From positions 1 to 6,435 of the forward strand of contig JAQSCR010000424.1 in the NCBI GenBank assembly GCA_029945495.1: 6,435 nucleotides of DNA, read 5' to 3'. Each line of letters starts with the position of its first letter. Position 1 is the stretch's first letter. The notes below the pieces were generated by a model, which saw only the letters and a list, made by a program, of their open reading frames with translations, had not been told where the DNA came from and made no database searches. The translations under genes and the position numbers were made by a program. The DNA comes from Pseudolabrys sp. GTDB lineage: Bacteria > Pseudomonadota > Alphaproteobacteria > Rhizobiales > Xanthobacteraceae. Positions 1 to 6,093 of this stretch are shown here, piece after piece.

Positions 1-328
1 CAGGTTCCTTCTGTGGTTCCTGACGGCTTTCCTGCGGCGCGACACCTGTCGCGGCAGGTCGCGGCATGTCGGGACTGGTCGCGACAGGTCGCACCTCTTC
101 AATGTAGGCAATGTGCTTGGCGACAGAGGCCGGGGTGATCAGGTACTTTTCGCCGAACTGGGTTTCGATGAGGCGACAGTCGAGATGACCTTTGGCGCAA
201 TACCGCTGAATGCTGCGGGGGGTTCGAGGATGACCGGCGTGATCATAGCGCAAAGCCGCCTCGTCGATGGAGAGGGTATATTCGCTGTCGGGGGTCGTCG
301 CGACAGGTCGCGACACGTCTTCTAGCAT
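1..328 (-). CDS. Helix-turn-helix DNA-binding protein with RPVAT repeats, N-terminal part (cut by left edge)
   Basis: Read on the minus strand from ATG at 328-326, the frame stays open for 109 codons to the window edge, so the C-terminus is missing. The only in-frame stop behind it is TAA at 370-368. Residues about 17-78 look like a small winged-helix/excisionase-type DNA-binding domain: the core includes LSIDEAALRY, TPRSIQRYCAKGHLDC and KYLITPASVAKH, a pattern I associate with HTH proteins of alphaproteobacteria. This domain is flanked by repeated low-complexity peptides: RPVATTPD at residues 7-14, RPVATSPD at 80-87 and RPAATGVAP at 90-98, followed by a Q/E/P-rich stretch. A purine-rich AAGGAC lies directly before the ATG, closer than usual. 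It is divergent from the restriction-modification operon and more GC-rich than it, so it probably belongs to the neighbouring backbone or element. Its target is unknown; calling it a DNA binder is a fold-level guess. Confidence 0.7.
   Translation of the reverse strand, partial: MLEDVSRPVATTPDSEYTLSIDEAALRYDHAGHPRTPRSIQRYCAKGHLDCRLIETQFGEKYLITPASVAKHIAYIEEVRPVATSPDMPRPAATGVAPQESRQEPQKEP
37..94. repeat. GTCGCGACAGGTCGC-type short repeats (first cluster)
   Basis: Variants of the 14-base unit GTCGCGACAGGTCG recur here: one near 48-62 with GCGGC in place of GCGAC, a partial one near 59-70, and an exact copy at 78-91. Its core GTCGCGAC is a perfect palindrome. On the minus strand the units encode RPVAT and RPAAT inside the helix-turn-helix gene, so protein-level repetition is enough to explain them. 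A second cluster lies at 297-316 in the same gene. Confidence 0.6.
297..316. repeat. GTCGCGACAGGTCGCGAC repeat (second cluster)
   Basis: Two GTCGCGAC palindromes are separated by AG. This matches the cluster at 37-94 and encodes the N-terminal SRPVAT of the helix-turn-helix protein. The repeat units therefore sit at both ends of the folded domain, as linker peptides would. Confidence 0.55.
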
Positions 329-405
329 GTCCTTGATGATACCCCGGATGGACAGGCCCTCCCCCGGTTATCCCCAAGGCGGGGGAACGGTAAATCTTTG
401 CACCG

Positions 406-477
406 CAATATTAACAGCATTGGGCCAAATACGTTATACTGAGCGAACAAAAGACAATTTTGGTCAGTCCAATATTA
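406..477. repeat. Paired CAATATTA direct repeat around the promoter
   Basis: CAATATTA occurs at 406-413, overlapping the candidate -35 box, and again at 470-477, just before the methyltransferase start. The copies are 64 bases apart, close to six helical turns. The core AATATT is palindromic. The location would suit an operator pair, but such AT-rich octamers can also recur by chance. Confidence 0.3.
411..440 (+). promoter_or_regulatory. Candidate sigma70 promoter of the restriction-modification operon
   Basis: TTAACA at 411-416 (5 of 6 to TTGACA) and TATACT at 435-440 (5 of 6 to TATAAT) are separated by 18 bases. The predicted transcription start near 447 would leave a leader of about 32 bases before the methyltransferase ATG. 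It lies in the gap between divergent genes and points towards the operon. No controller-protein gene or clear C-box is visible, so any regulation would be constitutive or act through the enzymes or unknown factors. Confidence 0.5.
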
Positions 478-478
478 C

Positions 479-1963
479 ATGCCTTCATCACTAGCAAAAT
501 CGATTGATACGACCCGGTTGGATGCCTCGGGTAAACTCGACCCGGATCGCAGGGTTGCCCTAGGTCAGTTTATGACACCTAGCGAAATTGCTCATTTCAT
601 GGCGTCGCTTTTTCAACGGTGGCCGGATAAAGTCAGGATGCTCGATCCAGGCGCCGGCATCGGGTCACTGAGTGAAGCATTTGCTGCCTCTTTTTTGAAG
701 AAGGCACGAGTTGGATCACAACTTGAAATATCGGCTTACGAAATAGAACCGATCCTCGCAGGGCACCTACGCGAGCATCTTTTTGCAATTGAAAGCGTAG
801 CCGGAAAACATGGCGGGTTCATCCGCACGGAACTGCATCAACGAGATTTTATTGAGGAGGCCACGTTCGCCTCCCAATTTCCGGGCGCGCGGTACACCCA
901 TGTGATTCTCAATCCACCTTACAAGAAGATCTCAAATTCCTCTGAGTACCGGACGCTGTTACGCCACATCGGAGTTGAGACCGTCAATTTGTATGCGGCA
1001 TTTCTCGCTCTGTCCGTCGCCCTCACTGAGAATGAGGGAGAGATCGTGGCAATCATCCCAAGAAGCTTTTGCAATGGGATGTACTTCAGACAATTTCGCG
1101 CTTGGTTATTGGAGCGTGTTGCAATTTCGCACATTCATGTCTTCGACAGTCGCAACAAAGCATTCTCTGATGATTCCGTCCTCCAAGAAAACATAATTAT
1201 TCGGCTTGAGAAAGGCGTCACTCAAGGCCACGTCATTATTTCAACGTCCAATGACGCAAGCTTTTCAGACTACAAGGAGCGCAGCGTTCCTTTTTCAGAG
1301 ATAGTGCATCCCGCTGATCACGAACAATACATTCATATTCCGACTCACGCAGTCGCAGGAGGAGGCAGCCTTTTCGCTTGTAGTTTGGCCGACCTTGGTC
1401 TCCAGGTTTCAACGGGCCCGGTAGTGGATTTTCGCGTTAAGGCGCATACGCGAGCTAACCCGACCGATGGCTCTGTCCCGCTTCTTTACGCCCATCACTT
1501 CGCGAAAGGGGTGTTCAACTGGCCTCGTGAGCATAAAAAGCCAAACGCAATTTTGGTAAATGATGAAACTCGGAAGTGGTTGATGCCCCGGGGCTGGTAC
1601 GCCGTTACGAAACGCTTCTCTTCAAAGGAAGAACGAAGACGCCTAGTCTCATTCGTTCTTGATCCGACGAAGTTAAATGCTGATTTTTACGGATTTGAGA
1701 ATCATCTAAACATTATCCACTCAGGAAAGCAGGGGATCGATCCTGACATGGCGCGAGGTATCTCGGTCTTTCTGAATTCAACAATCGTCGATCTACACTT
1801 TCGAAATTTTAGCGGACACACTCAAGTGAATGCCACGGATTTGCGAACGATGAGATACCCAAGCAAAGAGGTACTGAAGGCTCTTGGAAAGTGGTCCGGA
1901 GTCCGTGAAACTTCAGATCAGACGGATATCGATTTAAAGATTGAAGAATTTCATGACTACTAA
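479..1963 (+). CDS. Type II N6-adenine DNA methyltransferase (gamma class, M.PstI/M.BsuBI-like)
   Basis: This 494-residue protein should transfer a methyl group from S-adenosylmethionine to adenine in its target site, protecting host DNA from the endonuclease encoded next. Motifs follow the gamma order X-I-IV-target domain: GQFMTPSEI at residues 29-37 (motif X), LDPGAGIGSL at 55-64 (motif I, cofactor loop), the acidic YEIEP at 87-91 (motif II) and the catalytic NPPY at 145-148 (motif IV). The C-terminal half, with FENHLNIIH near 406-414 and SGHTQVNATDLR near 445-456, is the likely target-recognition region. The length is close to that of known PstI-type methylases of about 500 residues. The ATG at 479 lacks a clear Shine-Dalgarno sequence, and no better start was seen. 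Methylation of the adenine in CTGCAG is inferred from the partner endonuclease. A general Eco57I-like methylase is the less specific alternative. Confidence 0.92.
   Translation: MPSSLAKSIDTTRLDASGKLDPDRRVALGQFMTPSEIAHFMASLFQRWPDKVRMLDPGAGIGSLSEAFAASFLKKARVGSQLEISAYEIEPILAGHLREHLFAIESVAGKHGGFIRTELHQRDFIEEATFASQFPGARYTHVILNPPYKKISNSSEYRTLLRHIGVETVNLYAAFLALSVALTENEGEIVAIIPRSFCNGMYFRQFRAWLLERVAISHIHVFDSRNKAFSDDSVLQENIIIRLEKGVTQGHVIISTSNDASFSDYKERSVPFSEIVHPADHEQYIHIPTHAVAGGGSLFACSLADLGLQVSTGPVVDFRVKAHTRANPTDGSVPLLYAHHFAKGVFNWPREHKKPNAILVNDETRKWLMPRGWYAVTKRFSSKEERRRLVSFVLDPTKLNADFYGFENHLNIIHSGKQGIDPDMARGISVFLNSTIVDLHFRNFSGHTQVNATDLRTMRYPSKEVLKALGKWSGVRETSDQTDIDLKIEEFHDY
1943..1948 (+). promoter_or_regulatory. 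Ribosome binding site GAAGAA of the endonuclease gene
   Basis: A purine-rich GAAGAA inside the end of the methyltransferase gene lies four bases upstream of ATG 1953. It supports that ATG over the in-frame TTG at 1941, which has no comparable site at a usual distance. Confidence 0.5.
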
Positions 1964-2897
1964 GCAAAAGCGAATTGACGAGGCGTTCTCCATTTTGGTG
2001 GACATTGGAATGCCGCGAGCACAGCAGAACGAGCGGTCAGCACTAACGCTTTTGGCTCTTCTAGATTTGTCCATTGAAAAGAAATGGCCTTCGGCGTCAG
2101 CGCCGCTGATCGGCATAACTCCAATCATGGACTGGATGCGAGACAGATTCGATAAAGAATACGCTCCCAACACGCGCGAGACGATTCGTCGCCAAACGAT
2201 GCATCAGTTCGAACAAGCTGGTATTGCTCTTTATAATCCCGACGACCCATCGCGCCCAGTAAATAGCCCGAAGGCGGCTTATCAAGTAGAGCCTACCTTC
2301 TTAGGAGTGGCGCAATCGTTTGGTACGGACGAGTACGAGCTGCGCCTTGCCGGCTTCATGGCGTCCCGTGTTTCGTTGACCGCGCAAAACGCCAAGCATC
2401 GTGAGATGAACATGGTGGCGATCACTACCGCACAAGGGCAGGAACTATCCCTGAGTCCCGGCGCGCATAGCCAACTGATCCGAGATATCGTCGAGCGATT
2501 CGCTGGGCGCTTTGTACCGGGCGGCCAACTCGTTTATGTGGGGGACACGGGTGAAAAGTGGGGCTACTTTGACCAGGAGCTTTTTGCGTCGTTGGGTTTA
2601 AAAGTTGACGACCATGGCAAGATGCCGGATGTAATTCTTTATTATCCAGACCGTTCCTGGCTGATACTCGCAGAAGCGGTCACATCGCATGGCCCGGTCG
2701 ATGCAAAACGACACCGGGAACTGGACAGCCTATTCAAGAACTCGAATGCAGGGCTCGTCTTTGTAAGCGCGTTTCCCGATCGACGCACTTTTACGCGGTA
2801 CATAGAACACATTTCGTGGGAAACAGAAGTTTGGATTGCCGACAATCCGAGCCACCTGGTTCATTTCAACGGCTCGCGTTTTCTCGGCCCCTATTGA
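1953..2897 (+). CDS. BsuBI/PstI-family Type II restriction endonuclease
   Basis: A 314-residue endonuclease expected to cut CTGCAG, the site of the characterised PstI and BsuBI enzymes, which are of similar length (about 316-326 residues). Residues ~1-125 form the N-terminal helical domain of the family, including PLIGITPIMDWMRDRF at 51-66. Residues ~180-314 form the C-terminal nuclease domain: VGDTGEKWGYF at 196-206, the acidic pair P225-D226 in KMPDVILYY, and E241 in AEAVTSHGPVDAKRH. This resembles a PD-(D/E)xK core, but the lysine expected two residues after E241 is a valine; K252 or another lysine may stand in. That assignment is inference. The start was set at ATG 1953 because of its ribosome binding site; a TTG at 1941 would add four residues. 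It overlaps the methyltransferase by 11 bases, so the two are likely co-transcribed and translationally coupled, methylase first. Conservation of CTGCAG specificity was not tested. Confidence 0.92.
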   Translation: MTTKQKRIDEAFSILVDIGMPRAQQNERSALTLLALLDLSIEKKWPSASAPLIGITPIMDWMRDRFDKEYAPNTRETIRRQTMHQFEQAGIALYNPDDPSRPVNSPKAAYQVEPTFLGVAQSFGTDEYELRLAGFMASRVSLTAQNAKHREMNMVAITTAQGQELSLSPGAHSQLIRDIVERFAGRFVPGGQLVYVGDTGEKWGYFDQELFASLGLKVDDHGKMPDVILYYPDRSWLILAEAVTSHGPVDAKRHRELDSLFKNSNAGLVFVSAFPDRRTFTRYIEHISWETEVWIADNPSHLVHFNGSRFLGPY

Positions 2898-2961
2898 TCA
2901 GCTGAATCGTCTTAGTTGGCGACTATCGCTGACGCTTCATTATAGATTGGCTACGAAAATG

Positions 2962-3040
2962 GGCGCCGGGGTCTGCGCCTCTGACTCCATTTACGGAGCA
3001 TTCCCAACTTGCTTCACCGGCAAAGCATGAGCTTCGAAGC
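2962..3040. terminator. Convergent junction with short hairpins, possible weak bidirectional terminator
   Basis: No gene is supported between the endonuclease stop (2897) and the ATPase stop (3065). Within this gap lie GGCGC/GCGCC (2962-2966 with 2975-2979, loop of 8), CTCC/GGAG (2985-2988 with 2995-2998), TGCTT/AAGCA (3010-3014 with 3023-3027) and the perfect palindrome GCTTCGAAGC (3031-3040). On the minus strand the first hairpin is followed by CATTTTC, a weak uridine tail. None is a textbook intrinsic terminator, but the position, facing two convergent operons, fits transcription ending here. Confidence 0.3.
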
Positions 3041-3064
3041 AGGCCAGCACGTCTTTTATCGGCT

Positions 3065-5002
3065 TTAGACTTGGTTGGGACGGGCAAGAGGCCGAAAATC
3101 GAGAGTAGGATCGTCACGCGTCGAAAATTTTCCGATCGTGAAGTCCTCATCGTCAAGGTCAGGCGAAATCATTGCCGTCGCGTAGATGATTTGATGCTCT
3201 ACGTTAGATTCCCGCGAAATTCTTAAGATTTGATTCTGAAAATTATGGCTCCGTTCTGGCTCCATTCCTTTGTCTTCAGTCGTGTCGATCATAACGAAGC
3301 GGGGATGGCGGAAGGCAGGGTCCTTCGTAGCGGCTGAAAAGAATCCAAGAAAGAAGCTACTTCGTAAAATAACCCGTGAACTCGCGGAAAAATACGAATG
3401 TCCATCAACCGTGATTTTGTTCTGAGCAAAATCAAACTCAATCCGCTCGGGTGACTCAAAGCTATCCTGCCGCCGCAAATCGTGCCGTAACAACTCTCGA
3501 ATCTGATCTGCAATAAGAGTGTACGCGTGTGTAAGACGGCGTTCTTGAACTGCTCGCAACCGCTCGTTTTCCATCTTTAAATTGTTAATCCGGTTATTCA
3601 GCACATCCTTGCGCGCGGAGATTTCATCGATAAGCTTTATAATATGGGACTTTTCTTCTAGGTCCTCAATCTGCCGATTGAGGTAGCCAGCCTGTTGTTG
3701 CAACTGCCTTAGACTCTGACGCGCTTCTGTGGATGGAAGCCGCTGAAGTTTGGACAGACGATCTGCTGATTTTTTCCAAAGACCCTCAGTTCTTTGGAGC
3801 GCTTCTTCAAGTACCTTCAGCCTTTGTTCTCGGCGCTCTTGCAACACCCGCGATTGTTTAATCTGGACAGATGCCTCGTTAACAATGGCGACGATGCGAC
3901 CCCGCGCTCTTTCCGGATCGAAGGGAGCCTTGCATAGATGACATGAACGTTCGTCCCCGGCGGTCTCAATTGGGGCGTAACAAGCCGGGCAGATGCCGAA
4001 CGTAATATCTCCAAAGTGTTCCGCAACTGACGCGGAATCACGTAATGCGGTAATTTTTGCTTCAAGCGCTCGTATGAAAACGCCGGAATCGGCGATAGCG
4101 AAGGAAAGCGCGTCACGCTCCCGCTGCTCAAGGGAGAGTTGTGATTGAAGATGCTGAACCTCGCTATAGGCATCTTCCTGAGCCTTTAAAGTAAGGGCGT
4201 CCTCAGCTGTGGCGGTGAATAATTCGCGCTCGCCAGCTTCGACCTGAGTCTGGATTTGATCGCGTTCTTGACGCAGCGAACGACGCTCTGCGTCAAGCCA
4301 GTCCATCGTTAGGCTGTGTCCGGTTTTGCCAACGACTTGGAATAGACTTCGTTGCTCGCCCACCGCAGCATCGAACTCTCGCGTCAATTCACGAATTTTC
4401 ACCTCATTTCCATATAACGCAGATTCATAGGCGCCGCTCAGCAAGCGCCCGATGGCATCGCGCAAAATGGGGGGATCAAATCTGCTTTCAAATCGAAAGA
4501 GATTTTCGACCGGACTGAGTTGATCCGAATAAAGGAGCCTAAGTATTTGGTGCATTGTGAGGTTACTAGAGGCCTCGCTAGTTACCTCCGGAAGTCCCAA
4601 TAGCCGGAACAGTGCTTGTGAAAAACTCTCCTGGCTTTGCGATCGACGATAAGGATAACGCACCCATTCGCTTCTCGGTGCATTGACTGCATCGACGTAG
4701 CTTCCGCCAAAAATATCCATCGGCTGACCGATATTTTTCGAAATTTCTCGGCTCAATGTCGCCGGGTTGCCGTTCAATCTGACCTCGACAGTAACCCTAG
4801 AACACTGAAGCGCATCTTCGCTCCAGTCGGCTAAGTCGCCACCAAGACCGTAAAAGATGAAATTGAGAATGGTGGATTTTCCCGACGAATTTTCTCCACG
4901 GATTACGTTTACGCCCTCATGAAATATCTCGTCGTAAACTGAACGCCCAGCCCTCTCAACTACGAGCTGCGTGACAATCAGAGTCGGTTCAAACCGCGTC
5001 AT
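3065..5002 (-). CDS. ABC-3C system SMC/Rad50-like ABC ATPase with zinc-binding coiled coil
   Basis: This is the motor or sensor subunit of the predicted three-component system, about 645 residues from ATG 5002-5000. The N-terminal ATPase half carries Walker A GENSSGKST at residues 36-44. Two long charged heptad-rich coiled-coil arms (about 200-325 and 370-490) flank a zinc motif: CPAC at 338-341 and CHLC at 354-357. The C-terminal half carries an ABC-signature-like SASSRVILRSS at 539-549 and Walker B RFVMIDTTEDKGMEPERS at 568-585, where the aspartate is followed by TTE rather than by an adjacent glutamate. The Walker motifs thus sit at the two ends, as in SMC and Rad50, so head-to-head dimerisation on DNA is expected. 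The ATG overlaps the middle-component gene by 14 bases; an in-frame TTG at 5014 would add four residues. It is the last gene of the operon. Assignment to the ABC-3C group follows from the two neighbours; what it senses is unknown. Confidence 0.88.
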   Translation of the reverse strand: MTRFEPTLIVTQLVVERAGRSVYDEIFHEGVNVIRGENSSGKSTILNFIFYGLGGDLADWSEDALQCSRVTVEVRLNGNPATLSREISKNIGQPMDIFGGSYVDAVNAPRSEWVRYPYRRSQSQESFSQALFRLLGLPEVTSEASSNLTMHQILRLLYSDQLSPVENLFRFESRFDPPILRDAIGRLLSGAYESALYGNEVKIRELTREFDAAVGEQRSLFQVVGKTGHSLTMDWLDAERRSLRQERDQIQTQVEAGERELFTATAEDALTLKAQEDAYSEVQHLQSQLSLEQRERDALSFAIADSGVFIRALEAKITALRDSASVAEHFGDITFGICPACYAPIETAGDERSCHLCKAPFDPERARGRIVAIVNEASVQIKQSRVLQERREQRLKVLEEALQRTEGLWKKSADRLSKLQRLPSTEARQSLRQLQQQAGYLNRQIEDLEEKSHIIKLIDEISARKDVLNNRINNLKMENERLRAVQERRLTHAYTLIADQIRELLRHDLRRQDSFESPERIEFDFAQNKITVDGHSYFSASSRVILRSSFFLGFFSAATKDPAFRHPRFVMIDTTEDKGMEPERSHNFQNQILRISRESNVEHQIIYATAMISPDLDDEDFTIGKFSTRDDPTLDFRPLARPNQV

Positions 5003-5510
5003 AGCGATACTCAAGGAGTTCAGTGCGGGCCTTTAGACCGTCTGCGCCTAGCAATGTGTATTCGGCGGCTAATACTTCAATAAACTCCATCAGATCGGCG
5101 TCAGCCGCATTGGCTTCCGCAATTCGCGGCGCGATTCCTAAGGGAATTGGCTGTCCGGTAACGGCAATGCCGCCTAGCTGAAACTTCTCCAAATCAATCA
5201 AGCTGTGTTTTGCAAGTGTTTGCTGCGCGCATAGCTGCATCAACTCCATCCTGCTGAACAAAAGCTGATCGTCAGGCTGCTCGCCGTAGGGCTTTCTATC
5301 GCCGTAACGCTCTGCAAGCCGCCTATATTTACGGTGTCGCGGCATAAGTCTTATTTCGTCGATCCTAAAAGGAAAAAGGAGGTAGTAATCCAGAATGCGG
5401 ACATACTCCCGAGAAAGGGACGCGTGTTTCGCGATGGCTGGCAATAGTCGAAGTAGCCGAAAAATTGCGTGGAATGGGTCAAGCGCGGGCTGAAAGCTTA
5501 ACTGTATCAC
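4989..5510 (-). CDS. ABC-three-component system middle component (MC5-like)
   Basis: A 173-residue protein predicted to be the adaptor between the ATPase and the third component of an ABC-3C conflict system. Features I associate with this family are the N-terminal SFQPALDPFHAIFRLLRLL (residues 5-23), ILDYYLLFPF (39-48), KPYGEQPDDQLLFSRME (73-89) and a helical C-terminal part. No catalytic motif or membrane segment is seen. The frame stays open to a TTG at 5546, but GTG at 5510 is preferred: it overlaps the upstream stop as GTGA, a classic coupling arrangement, and it puts the conserved PALDPFH segment near the N-terminus. The end overlaps the ATPase start by 14 bases. The subtype number (MC5) is from memory of the family pattern and less certain than the general assignment. 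Confidence 0.8.
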   Translation of the reverse strand: MIQLSFQPALDPFHAIFRLLRLLPAIAKHASLSREYVRILDYYLLFPFRIDEIRLMPRHRKYRRLAERYGDRKPYGEQPDDQLLFSRMELMQLCAQQTLAKHSLIDLEKFQLGGIAVTGQPIPLGIAPRIAEANAADADLMEFIEVLAAEYTLLGADGLKARTELLEYRYDAV

Positions 5511-6076
5511 TGGTGCCACCGAACGTAGCACTGCTCGGCGAGCCAATAAATCATTCCCATAGCGACGCTATGGTTTACCGCAAAAACATCTGAGCCGCAT
5601 TCCGTAACGACGGGAACAACAATTTTTTCGGTGACGAGCTGATTGACTTCGAGCTTAGTTAGCGTGCCGATCTGGGGATGGATAATGTAGTTGAATTCAT
5701 GCTCTGCTTTGGCAAGCAAGTAGGCGAAGATCTGTTGCGCAGATGCAAAAAGAGACCAGCGCTCTAACTGTTTCGCAAACAATTCTTTCTTTTCTAGCGC
5801 ATCAAAATATTCGGCCTTTCGATCTGCTTTGGTGAGCTTAGCCTCCAACCCATCGATTCCGTCGTGTGAGCGCTTGTTGTAGTAATGCGCCAACAATTCG
5901 AATGTGTTTCGCACTTGTTCATTATTGGCGACCTCCAATTCGAGCTTGCGCAATAAGCGCTCGATCGGACTGGCAGGGACTGGAAGATGTAATTCGAATT
6001 TGTCTCTGCCAATCACGTCTCCAGCAGCCGAGACCCCGGCTTGATTTACTAGTGATGTCGGCAGAGTCCCGGTCAC
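5507..6076 (-). CDS. ABC-three-component system third component (C-terminal-domain protein) with N-terminal GDVIGRDK motif
   Basis: A 189-residue protein that matches, by pattern, the C-terminal domain shared by the effector-bearing third components of ABC-3C systems: HYYNKRSHDGIDGLEAKL (64-81), a central helical block with ERWSLFASAQQIFAYLLAKAEHEFNY (105-130), HPQIGTLTKLEVNQLV (133-148) and the terminal GMIYWLAEQCYVRWHQ (174-189). Unlike many relatives, it has no recognisable effector enzyme fused in front. Its first ~30 residues instead contain NQAGVSAAGDVIGRDK (11-26), which matches the tail of the membrane protein encoded just upstream. The start is GTG 6076-6074, the only usable start before an in-frame TGA at 6085-6083; no strong Shine-Dalgarno is seen, so translation may depend on coupling to the upstream gene 17 bases away. 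It overlaps the middle component by 4 bases. Confidence 0.8.
   Translation of the reverse strand: MTGTLPTSLVNQAGVSAAGDVIGRDKFELHLPVPASPIERLLRKLELEVANNEQVRNTFELLAHYYNKRSHDGIDGLEAKLTKADRKAEYFDALEKKELFAKQLERWSLFASAQQIFAYLLAKAEHEFNYIIHPQIGTLTKLEVNQLVTEKIVVPVVTECGSDVFAVNHSVAMGMIYWLAEQCYVRWHQ
5999..6028 (-). other. AAGDVIGRDK motif, copy 2 (N-terminus of the third component)
   Basis: This stretch encodes residues 17-26 of the ABC-3C third component, between a short polar leader and the main helical domain. It pairs with the copy at 6115-6144 and is the only visible feature linking the soluble complex to the membrane protein. Confidence 0.65.
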
Positions 6077-6093
6077 GAGCGCTCAATCTATGA

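Noticed and set aside
37..316. GTCGCGAC repeats as replication iterons or a CRISPR array
   Set aside because: The units lie within a coding frame, are irregularly spaced, and encode matching peptides; there are no unique spacers of constant length.
113..325. Plus-strand open frame of 70 codons
   Set aside because: It lies antisense to the truncated helix-turn-helix gene, whose protein shows recognisable motifs; the plus-strand product shows none.
368..376. TTATCCCCA, one mismatch from the DnaA box TTATCCACA
   Set aside because: A single copy, with no cluster of further boxes and no replication gene recognised; expected by chance in GC-rich DNA.
361..386. C-run/G-run hairpin possibilities upstream of the helix-turn-helix gene
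   Set aside because: Homopolymer runs pair trivially, no uridine tail follows, and the position is upstream of both divergent genes rather than at a gene end.
2836..3030. Plus-strand open frame of 64 codons crossing the convergent junction
   Set aside because: It starts out of frame inside the endonuclease gene, has no ribosome binding site and no recognisable protein features.
3817..4173. Minus-strand open frame of 118 codons inside the ATPase gene
   Set aside because: It is fully nested in another frame of a well-supported gene, and its translation has no domain-like pattern.
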